Source: Podospora pseudoanserina (lineage: Eukaryota > Ascomycota > Sordariomycetes > Sordariales > Podosporaceae). Taken from it: a DNA stretch of 64,000 nucleotides. The notes beneath the pieces were generated by a model that saw only the letters and a program-made list of their open reading frames with translations, was not told the origin of the DNA and made no database searches. Below are positions 33,426 to 45,193 of this stretch, piece by piece. A program made the position numbers and the translations under genes. Each line of letters begins with the position of its first letter. Position 1 is the stretch's first letter. The stretch lies in the NCBI RefSeq assembly GCF_035222485.1, contig NC_085921.1, forward strand, positions 3,162,001-3,226,000, read 5' to 3'.

Positions 33426-35597
33426 AGTGAATGTGTAAGGCAATGAATAAGGGGTATGTAAGGAAGTGATGTGAGGAGTGTGTAACGCAATGATTAGAAA
33501 CAACATGATGCTGGATTGTGAGAGGCAACATATATACTCATCTGTGATCATAGAACATGAACACCTAGAGGCTGGACGTCTATCTGACTCCCTTAGATGG
33601 CTCGCCACCGGCCACACATACCACCTGCACGAATTACCCAGGCGCGCACACATTAACAAGCAATCAATTAAGACTCACCGGCACCACAAACTACTAAAAT
33701 ACATATAAGCGTAACAGGCTTTTCCAATAAAAAGAAGGCTTAAATATATACTGCTTTTAAAATACCTATGTGGTGGTGTCGTAGTTGTATTTTAAATATA
33801 TATATTTGGTCGTGGACTTTAATGTTGGAGTTTAAAAATCTGTGTGTGGTGTCCAATTAGGTCTAGTGACAAGAACTAGCCTTATCCTAATCGGGCTGTC
33901 GTCAGGTGACCTGGCTTACATAGCATCTGGGAAGGTAATTCGAGTTGCCAGTCAATTAAGAGAGTCCCGTCTATCTAGAGTAAGCGTGTAGATGCATGAT
34001 AGCCAGCGTCTCGATGATCACCATCGCGTTGTCCCCCGTGGTGTCCAGCGTCTAGATGCCCAACGTCTAGCTGTTAGGCGCCCAACGTGAAGCGCCAGCA
34101 ACGTAGCGAAGCGCGGATTACCCCTGTGTGACCACGTTGCCAGGCCAAGTTTTGCACCTGTAGTAAAGTGTAAGCGCTAGAGAACGTGATTAGAGCATCC
34201 TACGACGGCAATATGAACTGAATGGTTTTCACGATGTCAAAATGCTTTCAAACATGACACTTGGGTTCTGCCTTACGAGCATACAGCAGTGTTGATTACA
34301 GACACACTGTGAATGGATGCATGATCTTCGCTAGGCAGGCCTCGTCGAAACAATGTTGATACCCCTTGAAGGCCAGCGAAGCGCCGACCAAGCCTCACCT
34401 CGCCGGTTTCTGTGCTTCCCGGTTAAAGCCGAATATTAGTTATCGCAGACCTGCTCTCAAAAAAGATATCGCGTTTGGATCCAGTTTTGCTCTGGCGACC
34501 GAGACTTTATTTGGTCGATGGTGATGCTGCGGCTGGACAGTGTGCTCAGCTTTTCGGCGCACAAACCATTTCCACACAACTTCCAGTTTCTTGGCCAAGA
34601 TCCCAGGATGCGAGATTCAAAACTGTCGCCTGTTCGATCCAGTTCTGTTTGTTCATGCGGAATTCGCTGTCGAGAGCATGTCGATTCTCAGGCTCCCTTG
34701 TGGTGATACCAGACTGAAGAAAATATCAGGATAAAATAAATGAAAAGAAGGTTACAGCTTCTGCTGATCGGGCTGGTAACCCGTTTCTTGCTTCGTCTTG
34801 GACTTGGACCGAGTGTGGCGCCACAGCTGAGAGAGCATTTCAAAATCTCGGAGCGTTGGTTGGTCAAAACCAGGCACAACTCGTGGCGTAGAGTCCCAAG
34901 AAGGAACACCAGCACCGGCACTTCGCGGTGATGGGGAATGGGAACGCGGCGACCGGAGCAGGAGTAGCGTCATTGTTGTGGCTTTGCAACAGGGCCAAGC
35001 CAGGCGCTGCGGCTGTGTTTGCAGCAGTTTGACAGCGACAAGCCGGAGGGATCCAGGGTTGAGGTGACAAACCTGCGACAGAGATATTGACATGCAACGT
35101 CAACTCCATCCTAAAGCTGACGACCGCTTTTCGATTCTGCAAAGTCTGTTCTGTTTTGCAACTGAATATCCGTATCCGGTGGTTGTTTTGTTTTCGTCCT
35201 TTTTATCCTGTTTTTTTTGGCCATCCCATCTCCACCAAACGAAATACTTGACGTCGCACATACAGCCTCGTTCCCTGTTGGTAGTCGTCAGCTTTTGAGT
35301 GCGAGCCCCATCGAGTTCCCTGGGCAACCAAGCATAAGGCGAGAGAGAAGCCAAGGAAACCTCCAGCTTGCGCAACCTCAGCTCTTTGTATCTTCTGTGC
35401 AGTCGCAGCCCTATCGTCTTCAGCACAAACACAACAAACTCCCCTCCGAATTCCTTTTCGAAAAACCTTGGCCGGAAACCTTGATCTTCTGACAGGCGGG
35501 AGGGCGTGCGCAAGCGCATAGCAACATCAACACCAACCGACACCAGACGAACCCAATCGAACCGAGCGCCGGACAGAGAGCCCCTCCAAAGAAAAAA
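33426..35597. other. Intergenic region with AT-rich tract and short dispersed repeats
   Basis: No gene recognised. 33690-33850 is markedly AT-rich (TTAAATATATA and TTTTAAATATATATA runs). At 34000-34110 short related words recur (CCAGCGTCTCGATG, CCAGCGTCTAGATG, CAACGTCTAGCTG, CCAACGTGAAGCG). This may be an eroded mobile element. The right part (35100-35590) is the CT-rich promoter/leader of the MARVEL gene. Confidence 0.4.
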
Positions 35598-36695
35598 ATG
35601 TGGGAAGACTTTGAGCTCGACGCCGAGCAAATTCCGGCCTTCAAGCTCGCATTCCACATAGCACAGATTGTCTTTGCGTTTGTACTATGGTGCCTCGAGA
35701 TTGCTGTGTTCCGGGCCGAGAGCGCAAAGATTGTGGGCAACAACGGGTGGACGTTCGCAGTGGTATGTCTCAGCCTTATCTGTATCCCCTCATTTTTTGG
35801 GATCACAAGATACTGACGTGGATATGGGATGGTAGTTCTTCTTGTCGTTACCAGCATGGATCTACCTCATCGGCGCCCCTCGTTTCCCACGAACCCGCAA
35901 GATCGCCAACCCGACGGTGATGGTCTTGGTCGACGTCATCTTCACCATCATCTGGCTCTCTGCTTTTGCGACACAGGCGGCGTATAACTCTTCTGGTCTT
36001 TGCGGAGATGTTTGCGGTATCAGCAAGGCCATCGTCGCCATGGGCGTATTCGTCTTGTATGTCCTACCCCTCCCCCACCATCTTCCCATCTTGAATAACC
36101 CGTACTAACTATCCCCAGCCTCTTCTTCTGCGCCACCACCTTCCTAAGCATCTGGACCCTCAAATACTACCAATGGAACAACCGCCTCCCCGGCTACGAC
36201 CGCGGCGATCGCGGCGCCGGCTCCGACAGCCAGAACATCGACCCCGACAAAGCCGCCTTCTCCCTCGCCCCCCACGACGAGGAAGCCTACGCCCCGGTCA
36301 ACATCCACGACGCCGACGACGACGACGACAGACCCGCTCCCTACGGCGGTGCCAGATCTGACTACTCCTCTGACCCCTACGGCGCCCCCAAGTCGGATTA
36401 CTCGGACCCGTACGGCAGCGCTGTTGGCGGTGGAGCGGCCAACGCGAGCACAATCGGCAGCTCGTACCAGGACAACCCGTTCCGAAGGGGAGAGGCGAAC
36501 GCGAACCCGTTTGATGACGATACCGAATATAACTCTGGACGGGTGTCGGCTATGGGGATGGGGGGTGCGTCTACGCTGGGAGGGTCGATGAATAGTAGGT
36601 ATCAGGCTCCGAGTGTGGGGACGTATGATGAGGAGGAGGATAGGACGGGGCCGGCGAGGTTTCCGCAGGCGAATTATGATCACCTTCATCGGTGA
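35598..36695 (+). CDS. MARVEL-domain-type four-pass membrane protein
   Basis: Three exons (35598-35762, 35836-36056, 36119-36695; introns 73 and 62 nt) give 320 residues. Four hydrophobic segments are visible: AFHIAQIVFAFVLWCLEIAV, FFLSLPAWIYLIGA, VMVLVDVIFTIIWLSAF and IVAMGVFVLFLFFCATTFLS. CGDVCGIS before the fourth gives a likely extracytosolic disulfide. This topology matches fungal MARVEL proteins of membrane-apposition or eisosome-associated types. The C-terminal 150 residues are cytosolic and acidic, with DYSSDPYGAPKSDYSDPYGS repeats and an NPF motif in ANANPFDDD and DNPFRRG, the kind bound by EH-domain endocytic adaptors. The binding role is inferred. Confidence 0.88.
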
Positions 36696-37617
36696 TCGAT
36701 GATGAATAGAACTGATGTTGAGTTACGAACGGGGGCTTGATGGTCAGGGGGGATATGAAAAGCGAAACGTGCTTGGGAAGGTCATCTTCAGCAAAAGTGC
36801 AGCGAATGGCATGTCATGGCTTGATGGGTTAATTGGTGGGGAAGGGGTGTTTACTGTTTCTGAATGATCTTGTTTCCGGAGGGCGGAGTTTGTACATTGG
36901 AGGCATTTGGCTTTGCGTATGGTTTTATTATACAATGATCACGATATACAAACCTCTCATGAAATGTCTTTAGGGTTTTGGCGTCAGGTGGAAGAGGGGG
37001 ACTTGTTCACACGAAAAGGGAGGTATCATGTAGTTGAACATGAGGATGGATTGTTGAATGTCCTGGTTCTTGAATGTGCGAATGGTGGCTTTGATGGCTT
37101 TGTTTGAGCACGAGGCATGGTTCCAGTTGTAGCCGTGATGAAGGGTTTAAGGCGTATAGAGGAGTTGCAGGGCATTTCCCAAATTGATATATTGAAGAAT
37201 GGCAACGCAGAAGATGTGGTGTCTGTTCAAGATATCTCCAAACTTTGGTTGCCATCATCTCATAGGGTTTATGATGATTGTTAAACTAACAAGTGGTTGC
37301 CCAGGTGGCAGGACTTCCGAGAGCCTTGATAATCATCTAGTTCAAGTCCAGCAACCTGACCTAACGACCTGCTCAACCGCCTGTTCGACCGCCTTCGCTA
37401 ATTTAGGCCCAAGTGCTCTAATCAAAACCACAGATTTTTCCATTTCCGCCAGATCAGATGAAGACCAACTATAAACGCCAGAAAACGCCGGTATTATGAG
37501 TGACATGAACCTCTTCCCCATCTGCAGCCGCCCTGTTAGAGAGCCACACTGTGAGGCTCAATTTACATCCTCAACAGAAGCCCCAGTGTAGCAGAATCCT
37601 CTCAGCATTAAACGCCC
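36696..37617. other. Convergent 3' region, MARVEL and NOP16 genes
   Basis: About 920 bp between two gene ends. Nothing coding is recognised. It probably holds both 3' UTRs. Confidence 0.45.
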
Positions 37618-38349
37618 CTAAATCAGCCCCGCCTTCTTCAACCTCCTCTTCAAATCCCCGGGCGTCTGCTGCATCGGATTCAACTTCATATCCCTCGCCA
37701 TAGCACCCACATCCTCCCCATGCCTCTCCACCAACCTCTCCAACCACTCCCTCTCCCTATCACTCTGATACCTCGGTTTCGCCACTACTTCTCTTCCCGC
37801 CTCCCTTTCCAACGCCTTGAGAACTTCGCTCTTCTCATACGTCTCCCCCGCTAGCCCGCCCCATTCCTCGTACTCCTTCTTCTCTGCTGATTCACCCTCA
37901 TCTCCAGACTCGAGGTCGTTTAGCGGGTCATTCAAAGGGTTGGTATCCTTGATGATCCGGAGGATCTTTCCCGTCTCGGGGTCGCGCTCGACTTTTACCT
38001 CACGGACGCGGAGGGAGCCAGAGTTGGAGTAAGACTGCACGGCGAGGGGGTCTTGGACGTCGGTGCGGAGTTTGGATTTGTCGTTGGGGGCGGTGCCGCC
38101 TGTTGTTTTACCTAGCCTTGCGACGAGGCCGAAGCGGGTGTAGTTTTGGGAAAGGGTCTGTTTCTTGTCCCTGGTGACATGTAGAGTTAGCGAGTGAAAT
38201 GGGGATATGTGGGAGAGAGAGGGGGAGACAAACCAGTTCTGGGCGATGATGCTGTTTCCTAGGGGGTTGAGAGCCTTCGTGCGGCGGTTGGGCATCTTCA
38301 CTTTGGAGCGCGAGGAGCGCGCCTTGCGCTTTTGAAGTTCGCGACCCAT
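37618..38349 (-). CDS. NOP16: Nop16, 60S ribosome-assembly factor
   Basis: Two exons (38349-38234, 38170-37618; intron 63 nt) give 222 residues. The basic start MGRELQKRKARSSRSKVKMP is followed by NPLGNSIIAQNWDKKQTLSQ, in which the intron splits the Trp codon, and NYTRFGLVARLGKTTGG, all diagnostic of Nop16. The middle is acidic (ESGDEGESAEKKEYEEW). The C-terminus YQSDREREWLERLVERHG, DVGAMARDMKLNPMQQTPG and DLKRRLKKAGLI is the conserved Nop16 end. It acts in the nucleolus on early pre-60S particles. Confidence 0.95.
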   Translation of the reverse strand: MGRELQKRKARSSRSKVKMPNRRTKALNPLGNSIIAQNWFVSPSLSHISPFHSLTLHVTRDKKQTLSQNYTRFGLVARLGKTTGGTAPNDKSKLRTDVQDPLAVQSYSNSGSLRVREVKVERDPETGKILRIIKDTNPLNDPLNDLESGDEGESAEKKEYEEWGGLAGETYEKSEVLKALEREAGREVVAKPRYQSDREREWLERLVERHGEDVGAMARDMKLNPMQQTPGDLKRRLKKAGLI

Positions 38350-41300
38350 TTTGGATTGTGGTGGGGTGGTCTGAGGGAGGGGTTAAGGTTGGTGATGGTG
38401 TTAATTGGTGCGGTGGTTGGCTGTGGTCGATTGCGCTGCTGCTGTCGCTGCGCTTGCCGTACCATGGCGGCCAAAAATTCTGGAGTTGAGACGATAAGAG
38501 CGATAAGATAAGATCTTTTTAGTGGGTTGGCTTCTTATCGATTGGGCTGGTTGCCTTCCTATCGCCGAATTCATAACGCCGATGACTCTCCTTCTCAGCC
38601 ACGGCAGCTGCCACACTTGCTGCCAACTGAAGAGGCTGGCAAGCAATTCCCCTCCATGATTCAAAGACATGCAGATGCAAGATTGGACAATGCAATGTTC
38701 CTGTCTTCGCGTCCGTGACAACTTGGAACCGTTTCTGTTGACGATCTTCTTTCGAAAAGACCGTCATGTCTCCGTCTGAAGCTATAACACAGCTCTATTA
38801 AGCCTTCTTCACCGTTTCTTTTATTGATCCCCAGCCTCGCGTGACTGTCACATGCAAGCCTCGACGTCTGAAGACCAAGGTCACCTCTCTTTTCTTGGCA
38901 GGATGAGCTTGGCCTCAACAGCATCAACCCCTCTCACAAATCGCCCGACTGGATGAGAAAATCCCGCTCCGTCTCGTAGGAAACGAAGTGATACCCAAAA
39001 GCATACCAATACCGAAGACCACACACACTCACGGTTCGGATCTGGTAGGTGTCTCTGTCCATCAGAGCATCTCGGTGTCTAAACTTAGGTCGTCGAGCCG
39101 TTCGATGCTGCCCAACACCCATCGATATCTCGCAACCGCCCTCCCCCCACGCTCACGTTCACAAGCTCGTGAGGTAAGCAGGGAGAGATTTCTCTTCAGT
39201 TTTATCTGCCCAACATCCGAGCTTCAGGACTTGTCTCCTCAGCGGTAGCCGATGAGCTCGTCCGTCCGAACACAGACCACCACGGCAATCACGTCTTCCG
39301 CCAGATCTTGAATTGCCTTCCTGTTGCGGTATGGCCCGGTGTGATCGCGGGATGCCAACACCCCCTCCCCTTCCTTCTACGGAGCAGATGTTAGTCGCGA
39401 CGCTACGGGAGGGTAAGACAACCTGCTTCTTGCTTGCAGCTTGCAGGACATGCTTGCACATCCCGTCTTTTTTGCTTTGCTGACTGTCGTTGGAAGTACC
39501 TCCAAGGTCAACAGCAAGAAAACAGGGACGTTTTGTCCCCTCTCTCTCTCTCTCCACCTCTTTTTCCCCAGATAAAGCAACCCAACCCTTCTCCCCCTCC
39601 CCTGTTGCTGGTCGTGTGTGCACACAGGAAAGGAAACATGACCCCTGACGGGTACATTGTGTGTTTCCAACATATCCCGCAAGCCAGGTCCAGGGCCAAA
39701 AGATAGTAAAAAATGTTCCTATCTCTATATCGATGACAGCGCATATCTGCTATGATCCAGGTTCGGTTTAGCAAACCTGATGAGCTCACAATCAGTGGTG
39801 GTAGCGGTGATTGTGGGTGTGGTCGCGTGCAGCAAAGCAATGATGCAAGCCACCAAGCGGTAGCACACCACACCAAGTTTGTTCTTCTATCACGCCTCTG
39901 ACCTTCTAGACGGGTTCTAGTCTTTCTAGAAGGTCGCTTCCATCAGATTTGGTTTTGCTGAGGTGGCCGATCAAATTCGATAGTGTTGTTGAACCCCCTC
40001 TTCCCCCCTCACCTTCACTTTGTGGCTTGCTTGGTGTGTGCTAGATTCCCTTCTTCTTTTTGTTCTGTGCAGCTTCTAGCGGGGTTTTGATGGGGGTTGG
40101 TGGTGGTGGTGGTCTGGACAGATCAACAACATGATTTCTCTACTACTCTCACCGAATCAGTGGTGTTGAGGTAGGGTAGAGGAAGCGCGGTTAAAGAACG
40201 GGGTTTGTGTTGATCTATGGAGTTTGGGGTTGGGGAGTTCTCCACCGCAGATGAGGACAAACTGATAGAGTCTATACGGATACGGGATACCGAAAGTTGT
40301 CGGCGATTTTTTTCTTTCTTCCCCTCTTCTGTTTTGCCTCCTTCGTCCCCTCTCTCGTCTGGAACTGGGCCAGCCTCCCCCCCAGTTTGTGCTGGATGAA
40401 GGTGTGGCTTGACGCCCCCTCCTCTCCTCTTCATCGTTTCCCCTATCTCCATTATCCTCCCCGTCTTACAAACTTACATTGCCGCCAGCGAGCCGCCCCA
40501 TGTACACAACACCCCTCTTGTGGTACAGTAGTTCCAAGCCCCTTCCCCCACGCAACTTTCCCCTTGAAGGTTAGAATCTCCGATTGGGCAGGTCCTTTGT
40601 GTATGTATACACATTCTGACCCCTGACCTTGAGACGGCTACACGGCGAGCGGTCCTGTCCTCCTCCTCACCACTACCACCCAACAGTTCCACAGCTGGGT
40701 CTTGCGTCTTGCTACAACAGTGTACATCGAGAGAGCCACCAGTTGAGGGGGAAACAACACACACAGGCAAGGGTGAGGGGGTAAGCGAAGGCGGCATGGG
40801 GGAAAAAAAGAACACACTAACCGCGAAGCTTGTCGTTCCTTTGCGTTCCTTGTTGGCTACAACTTTGTTGATGGAGTCGATGGAGCCGTTTTGCATTTTC
40901 TGCAGTCACATCCAGATTGCGTGCTTTATCTCTCTGTCTCCATTGCCAGTTCTCCACTTGTTTGTCATGTTCAAGAAGAGGTTATCGTGAGAGACACTAT
41001 AGCGACGGTCTGTTAAGCGCGGCTTTGTGCTCAAACCGGGTAAGCCACCTCGATTCACTCACCGAGACATTAGCTTCGAGAAGGTCTGCAACGGTAGGTT
41101 GGCAAGGACTAGAACGCGGGTTGTAACCAGCTGGCAGTAGTGATGTGATAGAGATACATTAGACTTGACGGGGGCAGGGGAAAGGGAGGGGGAACGTCGA
41201 TCGGTTGAGGATGTACCTCTGAAGTATTCTTCTGGTGAGGTGGTAGATCTGATGTAACATGGGATACCCCGAATGTTTTGCTTACCCACCCGAGGAGGGG

Positions 41301-41864
41301 GTCAGCAAGCTGTGTGGATTGTGGGAGGGAGGAGAGGGAGAGTCCCGTCCGAGGCACAGACGAACCTGACACTTTCCAGGAAAGAACATATGCCGAGCTG
41401 AGACTGTGGGCGTCTCTGGAGGGCTACCCGAGATGGGGACACACTCGCTCACACGGACAGTCACCCAGCTGAGAGAAGTGTGCATTGCCTACTGAGATGA
41501 GCATCTAATGCGGATATGGCACATGACACACCTCGCGTACAGCATGTATGAAGGCTCCTCACAAGACTCCATGTCCGTGCCATAGAGCTCTTCATAGGTA
41601 GTTGAACATTTGTCACCAGTGTTTTGCATGTGCTTATAGTTGGAAGAGTGTTGTGAATGTTTTGCAATGTTTTGTAAAAGTTTCAACAATTGTATCTGAT
41701 AAAACATGTACCCATAGCTTTCTCCTCTTCCCCCCCCGCCATCAAGAACCTGCTCTTGTTCCCAAAACCCTGACAGGTAAAGGTATAACCCCGGTAGCTA
41801 AATAGGTAGGTATATATAAAAAGTAAACAAAAAAAAATGATATAATAAACAAAGAGATGTCGGT
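38350..41864. other. Intergenic region downstream of transcription-factor gene
   Basis: No gene is supported in this stretch. It contains a perfect hairpin (39900-39935), TC-rich tracts (TCTCTCTCTCTC near 39541) and many short open frames without domains. Confidence 0.45.
39900..39935. other. Perfect 11-bp hairpin
   Basis: GACCTTCTAGA at 39900-39910 pairs exactly with TCTAGAAGGTC at 39925-39935 across a 14-nt loop. It lies far from any gene I can support, so it could be a structured RNA element, a protein-binding palindrome or chance. Confidence 0.5.
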
Positions 41865-41895
41865 ATGTGTGTTGTGTGTGTGTGTGTGTGTGTGT
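41865..41895. repeat. TG dinucleotide microsatellite
   Basis: Pure TG run from 41873 to 41895 with short TG-rich flank. It sits just beyond the 3' end of the transcription-factor gene. Confidence 0.95.
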
Positions 41896-42006
41896 AATGT
41901 GCAGGTCACCATCATTGATGTACCTAGCTCACTATTGCCATAAATCCAGGGCAACTAGGTAGGTATCCCCCCTTTCATATCATATCCGTCCCAATCCATA
42001 TCAACA

Positions 42007-44856
42007 TCAAAACATAATCCACTCCACCTCCTGATTCCCCCCAATACACTTGATCCAATTAAACGGCCCGCCCCTCTGTTGCTGCCCCGCCGTGCTCGGC
42101 CTCATCCTGTTGTACTCATCCTTGACTTGCACCCCCTCCCCAGCCCAGAGCCGCTCAAGCACTTCCAACGCGGCAAGGTTGTTCATGTACCCGCTCCGGT
42201 TCATAATCTCCCTGCACTTGGACCGGACAATATTCTGCTGCAGCTCATTGACGCACTCGCTTCCCGCAACAAAAAGCGGCCAGAGGAGAAACTTCTCCGC
42301 GGAGGAACCCGCTTCGAGGCTGGTGGCGTAGTAGACCACCTGAGAGACCAAGTTGCGGAAGTTGTTGTGGGTGGAGGAAGAGTGAGGGCTGGCAAGACGC
42401 TCGGTGTACAAGAGCGCGGCATACCGGAAGGCTTCGGAGAGGGAGTTGAGATCCCGGATCTGAGTCGCGGTCGGGGGTGGGGTGGTGCCATTGACCCCAG
42501 CGCCAACTCCCATTCCTACTCCTGGGGATGTGGGAGAGGAAGAGAGGGATGGAAGCGGGAGCGGCGGGCCGGTGAGCGAGGCCCGGACGCGGTTGGAGTC
42601 GAATTCCCAGGTTTGGAGGGCGATGCGGGCCTCTTTCCACTCACGCCAGAAGGCGCTGCGGTGGTCATCGTAGGCGGAGGAGGGCGATTGCATCGAGTTG
42701 GCGCCGAGATGGTCATTGTCGTCGAGGGTGGAGCCAAACCCGTTGCCGTCGAAGCGGACGCTGCTGTTGATTGGGTGGGGAAGGCCGCCAAAGAGGCTGT
42801 GGTGGTGGTCGGGGCCGCTGAGGAGGGGAGATGACTTGAATGGCGCACCGAGCGGGGAGACGGAACGCGAGGTATCATTTGCCCGGGGGAGTGGCGAGGA
42901 GGCGAGGAGGTTCTGGACTGGCCGCTGCTGAGAAAGCAAGTTAAGTCGGCCAAGTTTGATAATGGTCCTGAAGAGCTCGCGGTCGCAGCCGACGAGGTTC
43001 TCAGCTCCGGGTGGGAGGAGCTGTGCATCAGGGAGAACACCGTAAAAGCTCGTGTTGAGCTGGGCTTCTCTGTCGTTAACACTGGCGGAGATGGCATCAA
43101 AGTATGTGAAGAGCGCCTCCATCCAGGCCGAGTCTCTTGATGGTGGGTAAGGAGACATCCGGCGCATGCCCAGAATCTTCTTGACTCCGGCAAACTGTGT
43201 GTGAAACTTGGCAACCCCTGACTCGGCCATTCTGTAGTGGCAGAGCAACAAGATGGTGGCCAAAACGGAGTCCTGTGTTGACTTTTCCGCGTCGTTGAGC
43301 TGCTCGTCAAGTAACCGTACTGCCAAGTTTCTGTGTTGGTATTCTTCAGTCAATGACTGATCTTGCCCATCCGAGGGGCTCTCCACGGGACTCTTCTCTC
43401 TCATGTCGAAACTGTGTTGACCGAGACTGAGTTTGCGCTTCATCCTGAGGTTGCAGGCGGCCAGCGCGCAGATGGCGTGCTGCAAGCTCCGGCTGCTGTT
43501 GGCAAGGCCAAGAATATGCTCTCGGAAGGGGTTGTTGGGACCATCGATAAACACCATGCTAGGGCACATGGACTTCTCGTAGTAGTCGATGAAGAATGGC
43601 ATCTTGGTGGCGAGATCTGGGCTCATCTGCAAGACGGGTGATGGTGACTGTGAAGGATATGAGTTCGCCCAGGGGGCTTGGGTCTTTTCATTGACGCTGC
43701 AGGAGAGCGAATCCTCATCCGCGTTCGAGGGGGCCCAGAAAGAGCCGTGGTGAGACTGGACACTGCTTCCGTAAGTGTCCAAGTCAGGTGTGCCAGGAGC
43801 TTTTGCGTCTTGAGGTCAGCGTATGTGATACGGTTGTTGTGGGTAACAAAACTCACCCATGACGTCGCATTCATGTGGGAGCTTGCGACTGAGCTGGGCT
43901 TCCAAGGACTCTACATGAGACATGTGAGATTGAAGACTCGAAGCGGGTTCTGATGGACCATATACGAGGCTGGGGCAAGAGGTTGGTGCCCGGGGCTGCT
44001 CAATCATGATGCCACCTGTTGGGCTCTGTGGAACGGGCGACCCGTGATTGTGGAATCCGTCGTAGACAATAGGGCTGTGGATGTATTGCGGCACGTCGTC
44101 TCTCGGAAACGAGTGAGCAATGGGAGACATGTAGTCAACCTCGCTCATGGTGTCCAGGGGAGTGTGGATCATTTCCCGGTGCATCATCATGTCACCAGGA
44201 GTCGACACAGGAATGTGAAGACTGCGTGGTGGAGGAAACCTCGGACCATCTACTGGGGGCATGCTAGACGAGAAGGGAATGTGAGTCCATCCCGGCGGCG
44301 CGGATTCGGTAGGAGACATGTGCGACATGTCGTAAGGGTGGTGGTGAAAAGGGGGTATGGTGATAGAGGGGCTCCGCCCGTGGCCCATTTCAAGGTCGCC
44401 GCGAACTGCCCGCTCATCCTGCTCGGTTGGCCACTGACCGTTCGAAGTGACGGAGGTCGTCCGAGAGCGTGTCGTGATCGTTGGTGACTTGATGCTGGAA
44501 AGGCTCGTCTTGGCTTGGTTGACTGGTGGTGCCTTTGCAATGGGCAGCGACAACCCGCGAAGCTTGCCCCGACTGGCCACGCCAACACCCCATGTGAGCT
44601 GCGTCTTGTAACCAGAGCACTCGTTACCAATCTCCAAGCACTGCGAGCAATACGGTCTCCTCCGATCACACTTCACATTCCGCTTGGCGCAAGTAAAGCA
44701 GTCGTCTGCGGCCCCGCCGGCGGGGGCTCTTCTTCTGCGCTTTCTGGCCGAGGCAACATCCTTCGCTGCTCCTGTCGACGGCGTGTTGATTGGTGCAGTC
44801 ATGATATCTGATGATGATGGTGGTTGTAGTGGTGTTGATCCGTTCAAAGTTTCCAC
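42007..44856 (-). CDS. Zn(II)2Cys6 transcription factor with fungal-specific TF domain
   Basis: Two exons (44856-43857, 43808-42007; intron 48 nt) give 933 residues. A basic stretch (ARKRRRRAPAGG) precedes the binuclear zinc cluster, spacing C-X2-C-X6-C-X6-C-X2-C-X6-C at about residues 53-80 (CFTCAKRNVKC, YCSQCLEIGNEC). It is followed by GYKTQLTWGVGVASRGKLRG, a conserved extension of this subgroup. The linker is Pro/Ser/His-rich. The C-terminal part from about residue 390 (KMPFFIDYYEKSMCPSMVF, LQHAICALAACNLRMKRK, TILLLCHYRMAESG, WREWKEARIALQTWEFD) resembles the Fungal_trans_2 (PF11951) regulatory domain. It binds DNA in the nucleus; targets are unknown. A second in-frame ATG at 44802 could be the start instead. 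Upstream lies about 10 kb without genes, consistent with a large regulatory region. Confidence 0.93.
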
Positions 44857-45160
44857 CGCCGGTTAAAGTAATAAGTCTCGATGTAGTTGCTGGTAAGGCC
44901 AATTCCGAATTCCCGGGAAGTCTCGTGCAGATCCGCACAGCAGGGCAACCGACAGAAGGCCTTGTGAAGAGGCAAGTGTTATTGAACACAAGGTGTGGCC
45001 CTCGAGAGACAGCGGATGCTGGCTGGAGTGGGTGAACGGGTATTAATATGGCAAGACTCGGGGCACATAGCACGCTGCGTGGGAGAGACACTGGAGCCTG
45101 TGTATGTCTCGCAGCCGAGAGGGAGGTTGAACCTGGAAGCTGGGAATGGTCGAGATGAGA

Positions 45161-45193
45161 TGGGATGAAGTGGGATGGGATGGGATGGGATGA
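45161..45193. repeat. GGGAT pentanucleotide repeat
   Basis: GGGAT units begin at 45162, 45172, 45177, 45182 and 45187, four of them in direct tandem. It lies within the presumed promoter or leader of the Zn2Cys6 regulator. Confidence 0.85.
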
